Notes: generated from the sequence alone by a model not told the origin. 22,966 nt of DNA from Basidiobolus ranarum (GCA_040143965.1 JASJQH010000175.1:1-22966); one strand, 5' to 3'; shown: positions 8,510 to 19,076, counted from the stretch's first letter. Numbers and translations: made by a program.

Positions 8510-9568
8510 ATGAAATTCTTCACTATGAGATGGACTTCTCTCTCCCTGGGATTCTCTTTGTTATCTGGAATGGTTCAAGCTCAAGAGGCCTCTTCTGGTG
8601 AACTGGCTAAAGTAAATCCAGAATGGATGAGGCAATACGATTTCTCTAAAGTTCCCAATACTGCACCCAAGAAAGTGGGTTCGGGAACTTGCGCCAATAG
8701 TCCTTGCGGTTCTGGTGACTGTGATAAATGTTGGGAAAGTTGTGGTAATTGTGCATTACCCGATGACGTTTATGGTTGCTCAGCTGGTAAATGGGCTTTA
8801 TCCTTTGATGATGGACCATCCAATTATACAATGCAACTTCTAGATATTTTGGCAGCTGCTAAAGTCAAAGCTACTTTTCTCATGATCGGATCTCAAGTAA
8901 TTCAATTTCCAGATGCTGTCAAAAGAGCTTTTAATGAAGGACATATGATCGCATCTCATTCTTGGTCCCATCCCCACTTGATGTCACTTACAAACGATCA
9001 GATTGTGGCCGAGGTAAAAACTACCGAAGATGCGATCGTCAATATTACTGGCGTTAAACCAGCATTCATTCGACCACCGTATGGTGAAGCAGATGATCGG
9101 GTAAAGGCTATATTTAGAGCGATGGGTTATCATAATCTTCTATGGAATATGGATACTTTGGATTGGGATATCGTGGCTAAAAAGGAGAGTCCAAGCTTGA
9201 TATTAGATTCATTCCGGTCTGCTTTAGCCAATGGTACCTCATTGAACGCTCACAATGACTCCGGATTTATCTCATTACAACATGATATTTATATTGATAC
9301 TGTAAAGGAAGTTCCTTCTATTGAGCAACTGCTACTAGCACAGAACTTCAAATTCGTACTTGCTCATGAATGCATTAACGCTCCACCGTATCAGGGGAAC
9401 ATCACTATCACAAATACTACCTCGAATGTCAGCGCAAAAGCTACCTCCTCGGCTACAACATCAGCCACAGCCGCTGCACTACCGGTAACCTCCGAGTCTA
9501 ATAGTAATGCTATTCATCGAGTTCAATTAGCCATTACTTCAATCATATTTTGTGCATTTTTATTATGA
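8510..9568 (+). CDS. Chitin deacetylase, GPI-type (array copy 5, divergent)
   Basis: 352 aa, intronless. ATG 8510 is preferred because it starts a clear signal peptide running to about residue 25 (MVQAQ); a second ATG at 8525 is possible. The Cys-rich module (61-90) keeps all seven cysteines. The NodB domain has SFDDGPS 98-104 (Ser for Thr in motif 1), HSWSH in motif 2, RPPYG, DTLDWD and LQHD, and the conserved Cys is in AHECIN. An Ala/Ser/Thr-rich linker with NIT/NTT glycosylation sites and a hydrophobic tail ending IIFCAFLL point to GPI attachment. It is clearly separate from copies 1-4 in protein and DNA, and is the closest intact relative of the relic at 1-480. The role, chitin to chitosan at the wall, follows from the family. 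Confidence 0.92.
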   Translation: MKFFTMRWTSLSLGFSLLSGMVQAQEASSGELAKVNPEWMRQYDFSKVPNTAPKKVGSGTCANSPCGSGDCDKCWESCGNCALPDDVYGCSAGKWALSFDDGPSNYTMQLLDILAAAKVKATFLMIGSQVIQFPDAVKRAFNEGHMIASHSWSHPHLMSLTNDQIVAEVKTTEDAIVNITGVKPAFIRPPYGEADDRVKAIFRAMGYHNLLWNMDTLDWDIVAKKESPSLILDSFRSALANGTSLNAHNDSGFISLQHDIYIDTVKEVPSIEQLLLAQNFKFVLAHECINAPPYQGNITITNTTSNVSAKATSSATTSATAAALPVTSESNSNAIHRVQLAITSIIFCAFLL

Positions 9569-9623
9569 GTGATTACTTGAGATTGAATCTTATTGTAACT
9601 TAATGCCATGACACCACATATCT

Positions 9624-9629
9624 AATAAA
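9624..9629 (+). terminator. Polyadenylation-like signal of CDA copy 5
   Basis: AATAAA lies about 56 bp after the stop codon of CDA copy 5. Confidence 0.45.
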
Positions 9630-9832
9630 TTTCCATATTTCTTGGACCATCAATCACTAGTTACGTGAGAAGCAGTTAGTATGTTATCTTAGTTCAGAAG
9701 TCGCTTTAAATTTAGAATAGGAATAATGCATAGATGATACATGGAGATGCTCTTCCATAAAGTATATCACAGATATCCCTATCTTTTGCTTGAAATATTA
9801 CAAAAGAGGTAAGTAATGATTCCTATTTATTC

Positions 9833-9846
9833 TCGATAATTATCGA
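9833..9846. repeat. 14-bp perfect palindrome in the convergent spacer
   Basis: TCGATAATTATCGA is a perfect inverted repeat without a loop. It lies between the converging CDA copy 5 and the short deacetylase. It may be a symmetrical protein site or chance; in AT-rich DNA a 14-bp palindrome is mildly notable only. Confidence 0.5.
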
Positions 9847-10026
9847 AATTCTGAGATACAAAAGCGTTGAGATACGAAATCATTCTAGTAGTTTCGGTTT
9901 AGTGAAGTGATATTAATGAAGGGGAGAGTTTTTCTTGGATCATGGAGTGAATGGTAGATGATGTATGAGTAAAGAAAGTTCCTTATCTACGGTATCATGG
10001 TATAGTGAAATGGTGATATTGTAAAT

Positions 10027-10800
10027 TTATGCATAAAGTCCACCATCTTGTAAACAACGTGGAACAGTCGCCACTCTGTATCCATTATCTCTAACCTTCT
10101 TGAGAATCCCTCTAACCGCTTTAACAGTGCTACCGTGGATATCATGTTGTAAGGATATGTAGTTATTACTACTGGGGGAGTTTTCACTCAAGACGTTATA
10201 GGAATCGATGGTTTTTTGAGTACTGAGGGTTTGCCAATCTAAAGTATCCAGATTCCAGTAGATCACTTTGTATCCGAGTCTTTTCAACACCGCAAGTACT
10301 CGATCATCACATTCTCCGTAAGGACAACGCATATATCTGGGTCGAACACCAATGGCCCTATGAATGGCATCAGCAGACTTTCTCATCTCTTGTTCGATAC
10401 CTTCAGCACTTAATTGATTAAGATTCGCATGGGTGTGAGTATGAGAGGCGATGTGATGTCCACGTTGGTACATATCACGTACAATGCCTGGATATCTGTC
10501 TACATCTAAAATTGAAAATTCATTAGTTGCTGAAAACTTTAACGTTATTCTCCGTATGGTGGGATAATTACTTTCTCCAATCAAAAAGAAGGTCACTCGT
10601 ATGTTGCCGAGAATGTTGAGAAGTTCTTCGGTAAATTGTCCAGGTCCATCGTCGAATGTGACCGCTACCACCCCGTCAACAGAGCACTCGCTGATTTGAA
10701 CACCAAGTGGAGCTGCACGTTTCCTAAGGCTGGTAGATGTAACTTGTGTAATAGCAAGGATTCCAAGAGCCAGAGTGGAGATGTTGGTAATAAAACGCAT
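10027..10800 (-). CDS. Secreted NodB-type polysaccharide (chitin) deacetylase, one intron
   Basis: Two exons: 10800-10572 and 10505-10027. The intron 10571-10506 (66 nt) starts GTAATT, ends TTTTAG and carries a CTAAT branch-like site. Splicing gives 235 aa and restores FFLIGENVDRYPG, the normal sequence before motif 2. The intron is a multiple of three without a stop, so the unspliced frame stays open (257 aa). A signal peptide (about 1-22) is followed by LRKR (25-28), a likely Kex2-type processing site. Deacetylase motifs are TFDDGPG 48-54, HTHTH 98-102, RCPYG 136-140 (Cys for the second residue of RPPYG), DTLDWQ and LQHD. It lacks the Cys module, Ser/Thr linker and GPI tail of the array genes, so it is probably freely secreted. 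It is transcribed toward the array. Confidence 0.88.
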   Translation of the reverse strand: MRFITNISTLALGILAITQVTSTSLRKRAAPLGVQISECSVDGVVAVTFDDGPGQFTEELLNILGNIRVTFFLIGESNYPTIRRITLKFSATNEFSILDVDRYPGIVRDMYQRGHHIASHTHTHANLNQLSAEGIEQEMRKSADAIHRAIGVRPRYMRCPYGECDDRVLAVLKRLGYKVIYWNLDTLDWQTLSTQKTIDSYNVLSENSPSSNNYISLQHDIHGSTVKAVRGILKKVRDNGYRVATVPRCLQDGGLYA

Positions 10801-10888
10801 GGTAAAGGTGCTTACAACGAGAAAGAGTAACCTGAGAAGATCAATAGAGGAACGATGACTCTGCTTATAAGATTTACAACTCTTCAGT

Positions 10889-10897
10889 CTATTTATA
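10889..10897 (-). promoter_or_regulatory. TATA box of the short deacetylase gene
   Basis: On the - strand this reads TATAAATAG, about 90 bp upstream of the ATG at 10800. Confidence 0.6.
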
Positions 10898-11547
10898 CAT
10901 ACACTGGAAATGTACGCCAGTAAAGGTAATTAAGGAGATTGGGTTAAGCATCACTCGCATGGACACGGGCTTGCATATTTAACAATAGCTTAAACTCTAT
11001 ATGCACATTTAATGTACGCTGCGATGGTTGTCCCTTAGTACACAAGCAAGTCATTTGAATACCGTCTGATTATGACTCTTCTTGGAATGATATTCATACC
11101 ATATTGAAACTAGGGAAGTTTGACTACAGGTGGAAGAACAAACCTTAATCCCATTGTTACTTCATGGTATTAGCATAATATTGATTTTATTTACTCACAA
11201 TAAGAACCACTAAATAGTTTTCATATCTTACTATTGATTGTTGAATAAAGGGCACTCGGACTTCATCTTATGTGTTCATCAAATAGTCCTCACAATTGAT
11301 TTCCTTCATAAATAACTGAGAAATAATGACTGGTTCAGGCTGGAATTGACTTTGAAAAATATTCATTTATACACACGAAAAATTCGATGGCAGAAAAGCT
11401 ACATGAGCCAGGAAACCATGCAGATGAACTCACAGATATTGTCAACTACCCCCACCTCCTAGAGGAGAACTTCAGAATTTAGCCATGTGAGGCCAGATCT
11501 TTTCTCCTGAAACTAGAAAACTAAAGTGGTTGATGTAAGGGTCTTCT
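10898..11547. other. Intergenic, short deacetylase and Mpe1 gene
   Basis: AT-rich sequence without a recognisable gene on either strand. It should hold the upstream promoter of the deacetylase and the 3' end of the Mpe1 gene. Confidence 0.5.
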
Positions 11548-14004
11548 CTACTGCTCATCATCACCATGATATGGCCTTTTAGATTGGTGTGCAGCGGCAT
11601 GTACATCAACTACATCCAATGGGCGCTTATGGTTTTTAATATACTTGTTTGGTAACGGATAATACTCCTCTGGATTGGGTTTTTCATGATATCGCGGATG
11701 TGGGAAGCCATCAAAGTTAGGAGGTGGGACATTGTACCCATTGGGATTTCCATAAGGTGGATAGAATCTCATTAGCTGAGGTGGTGGTGGGCCTCTCCAA
11801 AGTGGTTGTGGGGGATGTCCTACATTCGGATTCATAGATGGATAAAAAGGTGGTGGGCGGAAATGATTTGTTTGGAATCCCGGTGGACGATAGCCATAAT
11901 TGGAGTAGCGTTGATTTCCAACGTCACGATGATCGTGAGTATGAACCCTAATATGTCCACCACCATGTTCAATATTCCCGCTATGCCTCTATCAATATTA
12001 CAAGATTGAGCAAGAATTCGTCGTCAAACCATGAATTATGCAATTTGACATTTACCTGTCGAATGCCTTGATCCTCATCTCGTTTTGGATGAACACTTGA
12101 CTCTTGAATAGAATTTTTAACTGTTGGATTTGCCACGGACGAGGAGTTTGGTGAAGTTTGTTGGGTACCTTTCATAAGCTCTCTTCTGTTTCCCTCAACA
12201 GACGGTTCCGATTTTAAAGTTGCGTTCAAATCCACTTTAGTGGCTCTCGATATAGCATAGTTCCTTACGTATGCTTCAACTTTATTTCTCAACTGTTGAT
12301 TTGCGGAAAGCCCATCAGGGGTTTGATTTGGAGACTTACATGATGGACAAGTAAACTCTGAATTCAGCAACTCTTGCTGAATACCTTATGTCGAAAAAAT
12401 ACATGATTAATATTTTCGAAGGAATCAATGAGAATTATGATTCACTTACAATCCTCACAGAAATCATGTTCACAACAAGGAATAGTAACCGCCTCTTTCA
12501 ACAAGCCTTTACATAGGGAACAGCTTAGTTCCATTTTTACTGGAACCTGTTCATATATATCTCCAGTCGCCAAAGAATTCCGTGTTGAAGCCATAAGTTT
12601 ATCCCAAGCTTGTCTACAAGCCGAAGTAAGAAATACGCATCATTGTTCTATTTTGGATTAAGAAAAAGACTTACGAATCAGGCTGGGCTACTACTAGACC
12701 ACCATCTGGAGTAACCATCACACCTCCATTAACGCTCTTGGGAGCGTCAATAGATTTAAGAAAACTTTTTGGGATTCCTGTGGTGCGCTTTATACGAGGT
12801 TTATCATACTCTTTGTCTCCATTAGTGGGACAGTTATTTATATAGTGACCTAATAAACCGAATTCATTTAATGGAAGATATAAATCTCTTCTATGATTTC
12901 AGTATATGGATATATTTTGGTACCTTTCTGTCCGCAACGAAAGCATACATAATTGGGTGGAGGTATCTTGATTGGCATATTTGGATTATACTTGCGATTC
13001 ATGGACATGACAGGAGTGGCACTAAGAGACAAAATGGATTTAGAAATCATCTTTAAATATGCTATTAAAGCAAGTATCCTTACTCTGCCATTTTCTCTTG
13101 TTGCTGCTCCCAATGCTCGCTTGTTTGTCTAAACATAGCCTGGATTCTAGCTTCCTCAGAATCACCCTCACCGCTTGTCTCAAGCAACGGTTGTTGTGGA
13201 TTGCCTGTCGCTTGCTAATTATAGGCAAAAAAAATGTAAGAAACAATGGCAAAACTCAATGGTTTATTTATACAAGACGGATTACTAATTAACTGAAATA
13301 TTTCATAAAGATAACATACCGTTTTTGGTCCATAGGATAGAGCTCTAATAAAATACATAAAAAGAGCCATTAAGTTTATACCAAATGAACAGCTAGGAAG
13401 GACTAACAACTAACCCTCCACCCAGCTGACGACCACGCCCCCGACCTTGGCCAGCATTATGACTGTGATTGCCATTTAATGGGCTTGAGCTGTTAACATA
13501 GTGCTGAGCAGTTCCCTTTCCTGGTTTAGAAGCCGGTAGCCTTCTAACTAGTACTGATGTAGCCCTAGGGATAAGGAAAGTATCGTCGGCATATTCTAGC
13601 GGGTCAACAAGCATGAGTTATTCATTTTACTTTCAAAAACTTTAATAATCTCACGGAATATAACCAAAAAGTAAACAAAAAAGTGGCAGAAAATAGCGTA
13701 AGCAAACAACTAGACTCAGTAGTATCTTGAAAGTATACATTTAAACTAAGCCAGTAACAACATAAACCAGTCGAAAAATTCAAACGTATATTACAGAAAA
13801 AGTTCAAACTTGGAGGGATAGAAAGCTTTGTTTACCTTCGTTAGTTTGTGCGTTATAGATAGCAAGGTCAAAATCAGTTCCCTTTCCCAGTTTCTTGGCT
13901 TGAATGATTTCTTTCTTCAAATCGAATACCGATATACCTGTTCCGTCAAAGGTGCAAACATCGTAATCTTTGGCAGATTTAAACTTATAGTATACTACAG
14001 ACAT
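11548..14004 (-). CDS. MPE1: Mpe1/RBBP6-type mRNA cleavage and polyadenylation factor subunit, nine exons
   Basis: Exons: 14004-13836, 13595-13415, 13344-13320, 13214-13084, 13021-12924, 12849-12675, 12613-12450, 12384-12056, 11988-11548. All introns are GT-AG and all phases agree, giving 570 aa. Domains in order: DWNN ubiquitin-like domain (about 1-80, starting MSVVYYKFKSAKDYD), a region with SEEARIQAMF near 150, a CCHC zinc knuckle C195-C198-H203-C208, and a RING/U-box-like finger C291 to C330 (CSLC, PCCEHDFCEDC, CPSC). A Pro/Gly/Tyr-rich tail ends in SKRPYHGDDEQ. In yeast Mpe1 is a nuclear subunit of the cleavage and polyadenylation factor and recognises the poly(A) signal; RBBP6 is its animal counterpart. 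Exon 3 is only 25 nt, and intron 5 splits the zinc knuckle. The tail is longer than in yeast. Intron 1 (240 nt) has a pyrimidine-poor acceptor but gives the expected EEYADD join. Confidence 0.9.
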
Positions 14005-14963
14005 TGTTTAAAAAAGTGAAGGAAAAGGAAATAGTTAAGTTGGTCTATTTTAATGTTTCTTGGATATGTTTTTTTTCTTCCTTTTGTTAATTCTAAGTAA
14101 CGTCTTCCCTCTCTCGAAAGTACTCTTACTGTCTCGAAGGACAATAGAAATAGGTATAGGAGCCTTTTGCTTTTAATACAATGGAAAGTATAGAAGTGAG
14201 CAGTTTGGGAAGATAAATCGAAAAGAAATATTGAATGAGACGAATAAAATAAGGATTTGGTCTTAGGGATAAGAAGAGTATTGAATATTATGAAGGATGT
14301 AATAAATAAAGCAACCTCTCGGCTAGCAATATACAACAAGCATACAAAGAGAACAAAGTTTGAGGGCACGACTGCGACTGCTGTGATAAAAATAGGATTC
14401 AGCAGTGCAAATCTTAATAAGGTAGTTACTTTTGACCCCAAGATTGAACGTGACGTCAAGTTGATAGTAACTATGTGACTTGAGTTCTGCGTAACTCCTC
14501 AGTTTATTGGTCCATGTTATAGTTAATGCACACAAACCAACATAAACAGCCCTATAGTCGGTTATAACCAGAAATTGTGCATCATTTCCACTTCCGTTAT
14601 TCTTCGGCACCACTTGTCTATGCTCAACCATCCGCCCAGATGTTCAAATTTACACCAGCAAATTAAATGAAGTGTAGCTTTGTATCACTGCATAGAACAT
14701 CAACAGTGATCAAACAGGGTTTTAACGAATTCATCAAGTTTCGCCAAGAACGATGAGCTTTCTTCGAAACAAGTCTAATACTTTATTACACAAATAAATA
14801 TCTAACCTCTATATATTAAACTCAACAAACATGCAGATGCACCAGATGATTAACTGTCCCTGAAAATAGGATGGTTTGAATGGAATATATACATATAAAC
14901 AAACAAGGACAAAACTTTAGTAAAACCCATGTCAAGGTTCAACAATTCAAATGAATTTTCTTA
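14005..14963. other. Intergenic, Mpe1 and PAQR genes
   Basis: About 960 bp between two genes in the same direction. A 102-codon frame on the - strand (14323-14631) and others here match no family I know. The part next to 14004 reads as a pyrimidine-rich leader on the gene strand. Confidence 0.5.
14451..14458. promoter_or_regulatory. CRE-type palindrome upstream of the Mpe1 gene
   Basis: TGACGTCA is the full bZIP (CREB/ATF) palindrome, about 450 bp upstream of the Mpe1 start codon. Its use is inferred only from the motif. Confidence 0.4.
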
Positions 14964-16266
14964 TTAAGCTGTGATAGGCGAGCGTAAAGGGCAGCCGCCT
15001 CCTGGGGCTCCAGATAATCGCCATTCCAGTAATTGTATTGCTACTTGATAATGCACTATTATCCCCAGTAAAATCAAAGTATGCCAGATCTGATGCGAGT
15101 GGAATAAGATATCACACTTTCCTGGAAAAAAACTGAATAATTATGAGTAAGGAGGCGCAGAAGAGTATTCCCCTTAATTATGTAACTTACCACTCAGGAA
15201 ATCTCCAGGCATACACCACCACTGCAAAAACCCAAACACAGCCCTCTATAGCAAGGAGGCCTCCCCAACTAATGCCAAGTACATTGTTAGAGGTTGCAGA
15301 GTTCATATTGGAGGGAAATCCATGCTTGATAAGCCAATACACTACTGGCACCATGCTAACTACTCCACTACCGACATATATACCAGCACGGTACAAGCGA
15401 AACCATGGTTCAGACCAAACTGATGTTTGAGGACCTATGATTCCGGTTAAATTGACGGCAACGATGATACCAAGGAAAATGTCACGCAGAAGCGGTTGGC
15501 AATAGAAACACTATGATAAAGATTGTTAATCAATAATTGATGGACAAGATAGAATGTAATGGGACTTTACATAGTATACGACAATACAATAGCATCCACA
15601 GATCAATGTACTAATTCCACTATAATCCCAACAACCCCATTTTATAAAGGCTCCTTTTGAGCACCCCAGGAATAAGTGAAATAGAGACGAACATATCAGA
15701 CATTGAGCTGCAGTTAGCAACAGTAGAGAAAACATCCCTTTATCCACCACATCAGCTCCTCTTGGCAAGAAGACACTGAACTGGATAGGGAGAATCACTA
15801 GCATAATTATCAGAAAACCTCCAAAATGAGTCCATACATTTCCTGGAGAGAAAAGATATCAGTTACATGGATGAGATGGTCAATCAATAAACTACGAAAC
15901 CAGCATACCAGTTTCATTATGGATTCGAAACAAGCTTCCAAACGCCTCTCGATAACTGTAATATGTACGATATCTATAAAATAACCAGACATTAGAAGAT
16001 CTTGATGTTAAAGCCTCTCCTGCAAAGAATAGACCATTGAAAAATCCCTACCCAGTCCGGATGAACGGATTGTCTTGTAGATATTCAGGGATTTCTTCGA
16101 ATCTATAGAGCTGGTATTTTTCGTGAGAAAGTATTTGCTTTTCTTCATGGCTAAGTCCACTACTTCCACTGGAGGATATAGCGGAATCTTCAGAGCTACT
16201 CTCCTCCATGATCCCCCTCTCTTTTCTGCGCAGCTCCTTCAACCGAACCTCACTAAGTTCTTCCAT
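14964..16266 (-). CDS. Seven-helix PAQR/hemolysin-III family membrane protein, five exons
   Basis: Exons: 16266-16052, 15973-15909, 15842-15571, 15510-15191, 15132-14964. All are GT-AG and phases agree, giving 346 aa. ATG 16266 is the first in frame. The N-terminus (1-55) is charged and Ser-rich, followed by EIPEYLQDNPFIRTGYR, the hallmark before helix 1 of adiponectin-receptor-like proteins. The zinc site residues are visible: S145-x3-H149 (SSLFH), D166 (DYSGI) and H304-x3-H308 (HQIWH), with FFPGKCD just before the last pair. Fungal members (yeast Izh group) are linked to zinc and sterol/lipid homeostasis, and animal ones act as ceramidases; the substrate here is unknown. The last exon must begin at the first of two AGs 11 nt apart; the second would end the protein before HxxxH. 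Confidence 0.9.
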
Positions 16267-18032
16267 AAGGCATAAAGGAACCAAATTGTATTGAGAATTT
16301 CAAAAAGCTGTCAAGTAAATCTCGAAAGACAGGAGGTTAAACTGAGCCTAGTACTTGTCGCCATATTTATATATTGTTCTTGGGGTGGATATAATAGGTA
16401 AATATTTCGCGTATTCTTAATTCCAAATTTCAATAGTTCTTGCAAGTGCTACTCCTATTGGCTAGAAAATTGTTAAGGGTAACAACCTATATATACCAAT
16501 GATAACTTTTAGTTACGACACTTGAGTGGCAATCCTAACCAATCAGTGAACGGATGGGGTTACTTTATTTCGAGTATTCGATCCAGTATTTGACCCGACT
16601 TCTAGATCACATTGCTAACTTCGGGTCTAGAATTTTCAGATCACATGATCATGTTATCTTCTTTGAGATCGCTTTAGCGTGGTGGTTAGACATTACTGTG
16701 AAGCAACGAATAGCCGGCGAATAACCAGCGAATCGGCCTATAGTATGGAAGGTTTAATAAAGTAAGCGAACTAGGTATTTTGATCTCAGAATTAGATGAT
16801 TTAAATCAAACTTGGATATTTCTATCGCAGGTGTAGAACGGGAGTAAACGGACTAGAATCCACTTTTGTGGAAATGTATATTGCAGGTTTCTGGGATTAA
16901 TTATTGTGTCATAGCTTTAGAAATGTCCACGGCCAGGAAAAGGATATGGAATGGGGAAAAGGAAATAACATGACCTAAAAAGGCAAATCGCTGCTCTCAT
17001 AGACATATTTCTTATTATATTACTCTAGGCTTGTGCTTGAGTTGATTACATAACACACATACATAACATTCGTTGGTTGGTCAACTGAGTATATAACTCA
17101 GCAATGAAGGGTACATGTTTGTCTCTTGAGTTGAATGGAGCTCTGGTTGAGTATGCATGACTAATATAAAACAATGGCAATGCACAGCAACAACAGTAAT
17201 GCATGTTTGTGTCCAAGATTAAGCATCCATTAGGTTGTAATTGAGTTGGCGAATAATTCTTTACTTTCATTCCAAGTAATGGTTCTTACCTCTGCAATAA
17301 CGATTTATTAGTCCACGAAAACCTTAACTATACTAATACGCAACCATTGGTTACCTTTCACTGCTAACCAACAATTGCATCTATCTTCGATGGTTGGCTT
17401 TCCTGTCAGTTAATCAATACAAAATTACTGTTAGTTTTCTTATTCAAATCCCCCAATGGTTTCATCCATTATATTGTATATATTCTAGAATACTATATCC
17501 CAATATTACGAGAAAGTATTCCAAATTGAAATAGCTCCGAACATTTTGAACCATAACATATTTTGTAATTATCTACTAATTAGGATGCAATTAGTCAACT
17601 GACAAGATCTCACATTAGGGTTGGATAAGGTTCTAGGTCGAGTATTTAAAAAATCTAGACATGCTAAGAAGTTCTCACCATATGACAGTAATAACCGTAG
17701 TCACACATGGGCAATTACATGTTAGTTGAGGACGTATGTAGTTAGTAGCATTGATTTTCAGAACGGTATTTACACCTAATCTTTCGACATTTGACTATGT
17801 GTTGAATATATATTATGGATGCTTTGTATCGAGGTTTAGTTATATGTATATATATGGTTACTATGAAGTATATGTAACATTTATAGAAGTTGAAAACACA
17901 GGTGTCTATAATACATGAGCTAGGTAAAGGGCGTGCTAGGGTGATATATATCAAGGCCATACAAATTGATGTCTTTAAAGTGTCACTTTTGATGGAATGG
18001 TAAGTGTGATCTGCCATGCATGATATCAGTTA
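16267..18032. other. Gene-poor stretch, F-box and PAQR genes
   Basis: About 1.8 kb, AT-rich. Apart from the TATA box of the PAQR gene I see no gene, tRNA or transposon. Two - strand frames (17046-17270 and 17742-18017) have low-complexity compositions and no family resemblance. Confidence 0.5.
16364..16373 (-). promoter_or_regulatory. TATA box of the PAQR gene
   Basis: On the - strand this reads TATATAAATA, about 100 bp upstream of the ATG at 16266. Confidence 0.55.
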
Positions 18033-19007
18033 TTACGAATGAGTAGATGTAAATTCGTAATCACACAACATCCGTGGTTTACTGAGTTCACAATGTGCAG
18101 CTGTCACAACATCATTTAGGTTACGAGAGCATGCACTCTTGAAGCAACTGCTACACGAGGTTTCCTCTATGCAAGAGGGGTCAGAATAATGATGACATTT
18201 GTGACAAACATATGATGTTAGTGCTAAACGCTCATGTAACTTACAAATATATTGTTCACAATTCATACAAGAATATTCTTGTCGACATGAATTGCAAACT
18301 AGTTCGAACGCTTGGCAAGCTTGGCACCATGTTTTTACAATGGATTCACGTGGGTTGTAGCATTGACGACATCTACCTTCGCCGCAAGAGGAGCAAAATC
18401 GGGCATTCTTTCCTGAGGTTTCGTTTTCTGAAAGAATGTCTACATGAAAGTTGGGATTGCTTGTGAATTTAAATAAACCTAAACGTAATCTTGGAAGTAG
18501 CCAACTGATGGTTCCTCTATGAACTTCATTCAACTCAGTTTCAGTAGGGTGACCGAAATACTGAAGTTTTGAAAGAGTACGGGGACATTCCAAGATATCG
18601 GTATTTGCCAATTTTTCAAAAAAACAAACCAGACTGACCAGTTCTATGTTTTTGCAATGCCGTATAGACAGTGAGTGAAGTTGTGGACACAGACGTAAGG
18701 CACGATCGATGCTCTTCGTGGTGACGTTAGTGTAGTCTAGTACAAGCTCTCTTATGGATAAACGAGCAGCCGCGACTAATCCGCAAGAGAGAGCTTCCTC
18801 TAGAATACAGTCAGCAGGGGAGGAACAAACTTCAGTTGTGCCTTTCTTCAAATTTGACACGCATGAGAAGTCTACATGATTCCAGCAATCACTATTTAGA
18901 ATCACTTGGTAAAAGTGATGATTGGTAGCAGCTAAATGAACAAGATCGAGAGCTGAAAGTTGAGTGCAGATTTGATCAAGAATCTCAAGAGGCAATTCAG
19001 CAAGCAT
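18033..19007 (-). CDS. F-box protein with LRR-like middle and C-terminal Cys-rich domain
   Basis: 324 aa, intronless. Residues 2-47 form an F-box (LPLEILDQICTQLSALDLVH, then CWNHVDF), which would bind Skp1 and place the protein in an SCF ubiquitin ligase. Residues about 80-180 have leucine-rich-repeat-like spacing (LSIRELVLDYTNV, LHSLSIRHCKNIELVSL). Residues 205-293 carry a dense set of CxxC pairs (CSSC, CRQC, CQAC, CNSC, CMNC, CHKC, CSSC) plus an ICKLHERL element. This suggests a zinc-binding fold; the pattern is not a standard RING that I can assign. The middle and tail presumably bind the substrate, which is unknown. A TATA box 70 bp upstream supports the start codon. Confidence 0.82.
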   Translation of the reverse strand: MLAELPLEILDQICTQLSALDLVHLAATNHHFYQVILNSDCWNHVDFSCVSNLKKGTTEVCSSPADCILEEALSCGLVAAARLSIRELVLDYTNVTTKSIDRALRLCPQLHSLSIRHCKNIELVSLVCFFEKLANTDILECPRTLSKLQYFGHPTETELNEVHRGTISWLLPRLRLGLFKFTSNPNFHVDILSENETSGKNARFCSSCGEGRCRQCYNPRESIVKTWCQACQAFELVCNSCRQEYSCMNCEQYICKLHERLALTSYVCHKCHHYSDPSCIEETSCSSCFKSACSRNLNDVVTAAHCELSKPRMLCDYEFTSTHS

Positions 19008-19076
19008 TTATATCGAAAGCCAATACGAGAGAAGAAAGATGAGATGAGTGACCTGAAAAAAAGTCTTGGTATGTTC

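Noticed and set aside
14323-14631. 102-codon - frame upstream of the Mpe1 gene
   Set aside because: No domain or signal peptide I can recognise, and no supporting exon structure. It could be untranslated or chance.
16668-16745. tRNA-like A-box (TAGCGTGGTGGTTAGA)
   Set aside because: No GGTTCGA-type B-box follows at the right distance and the arms do not pair, so I do not call a tRNA or a SINE.
17046-17270. Cys-containing 74-codon - frame (CCCCALPLF)
   Set aside because: Low-complexity composition, and no signal peptide, splice context or family match.
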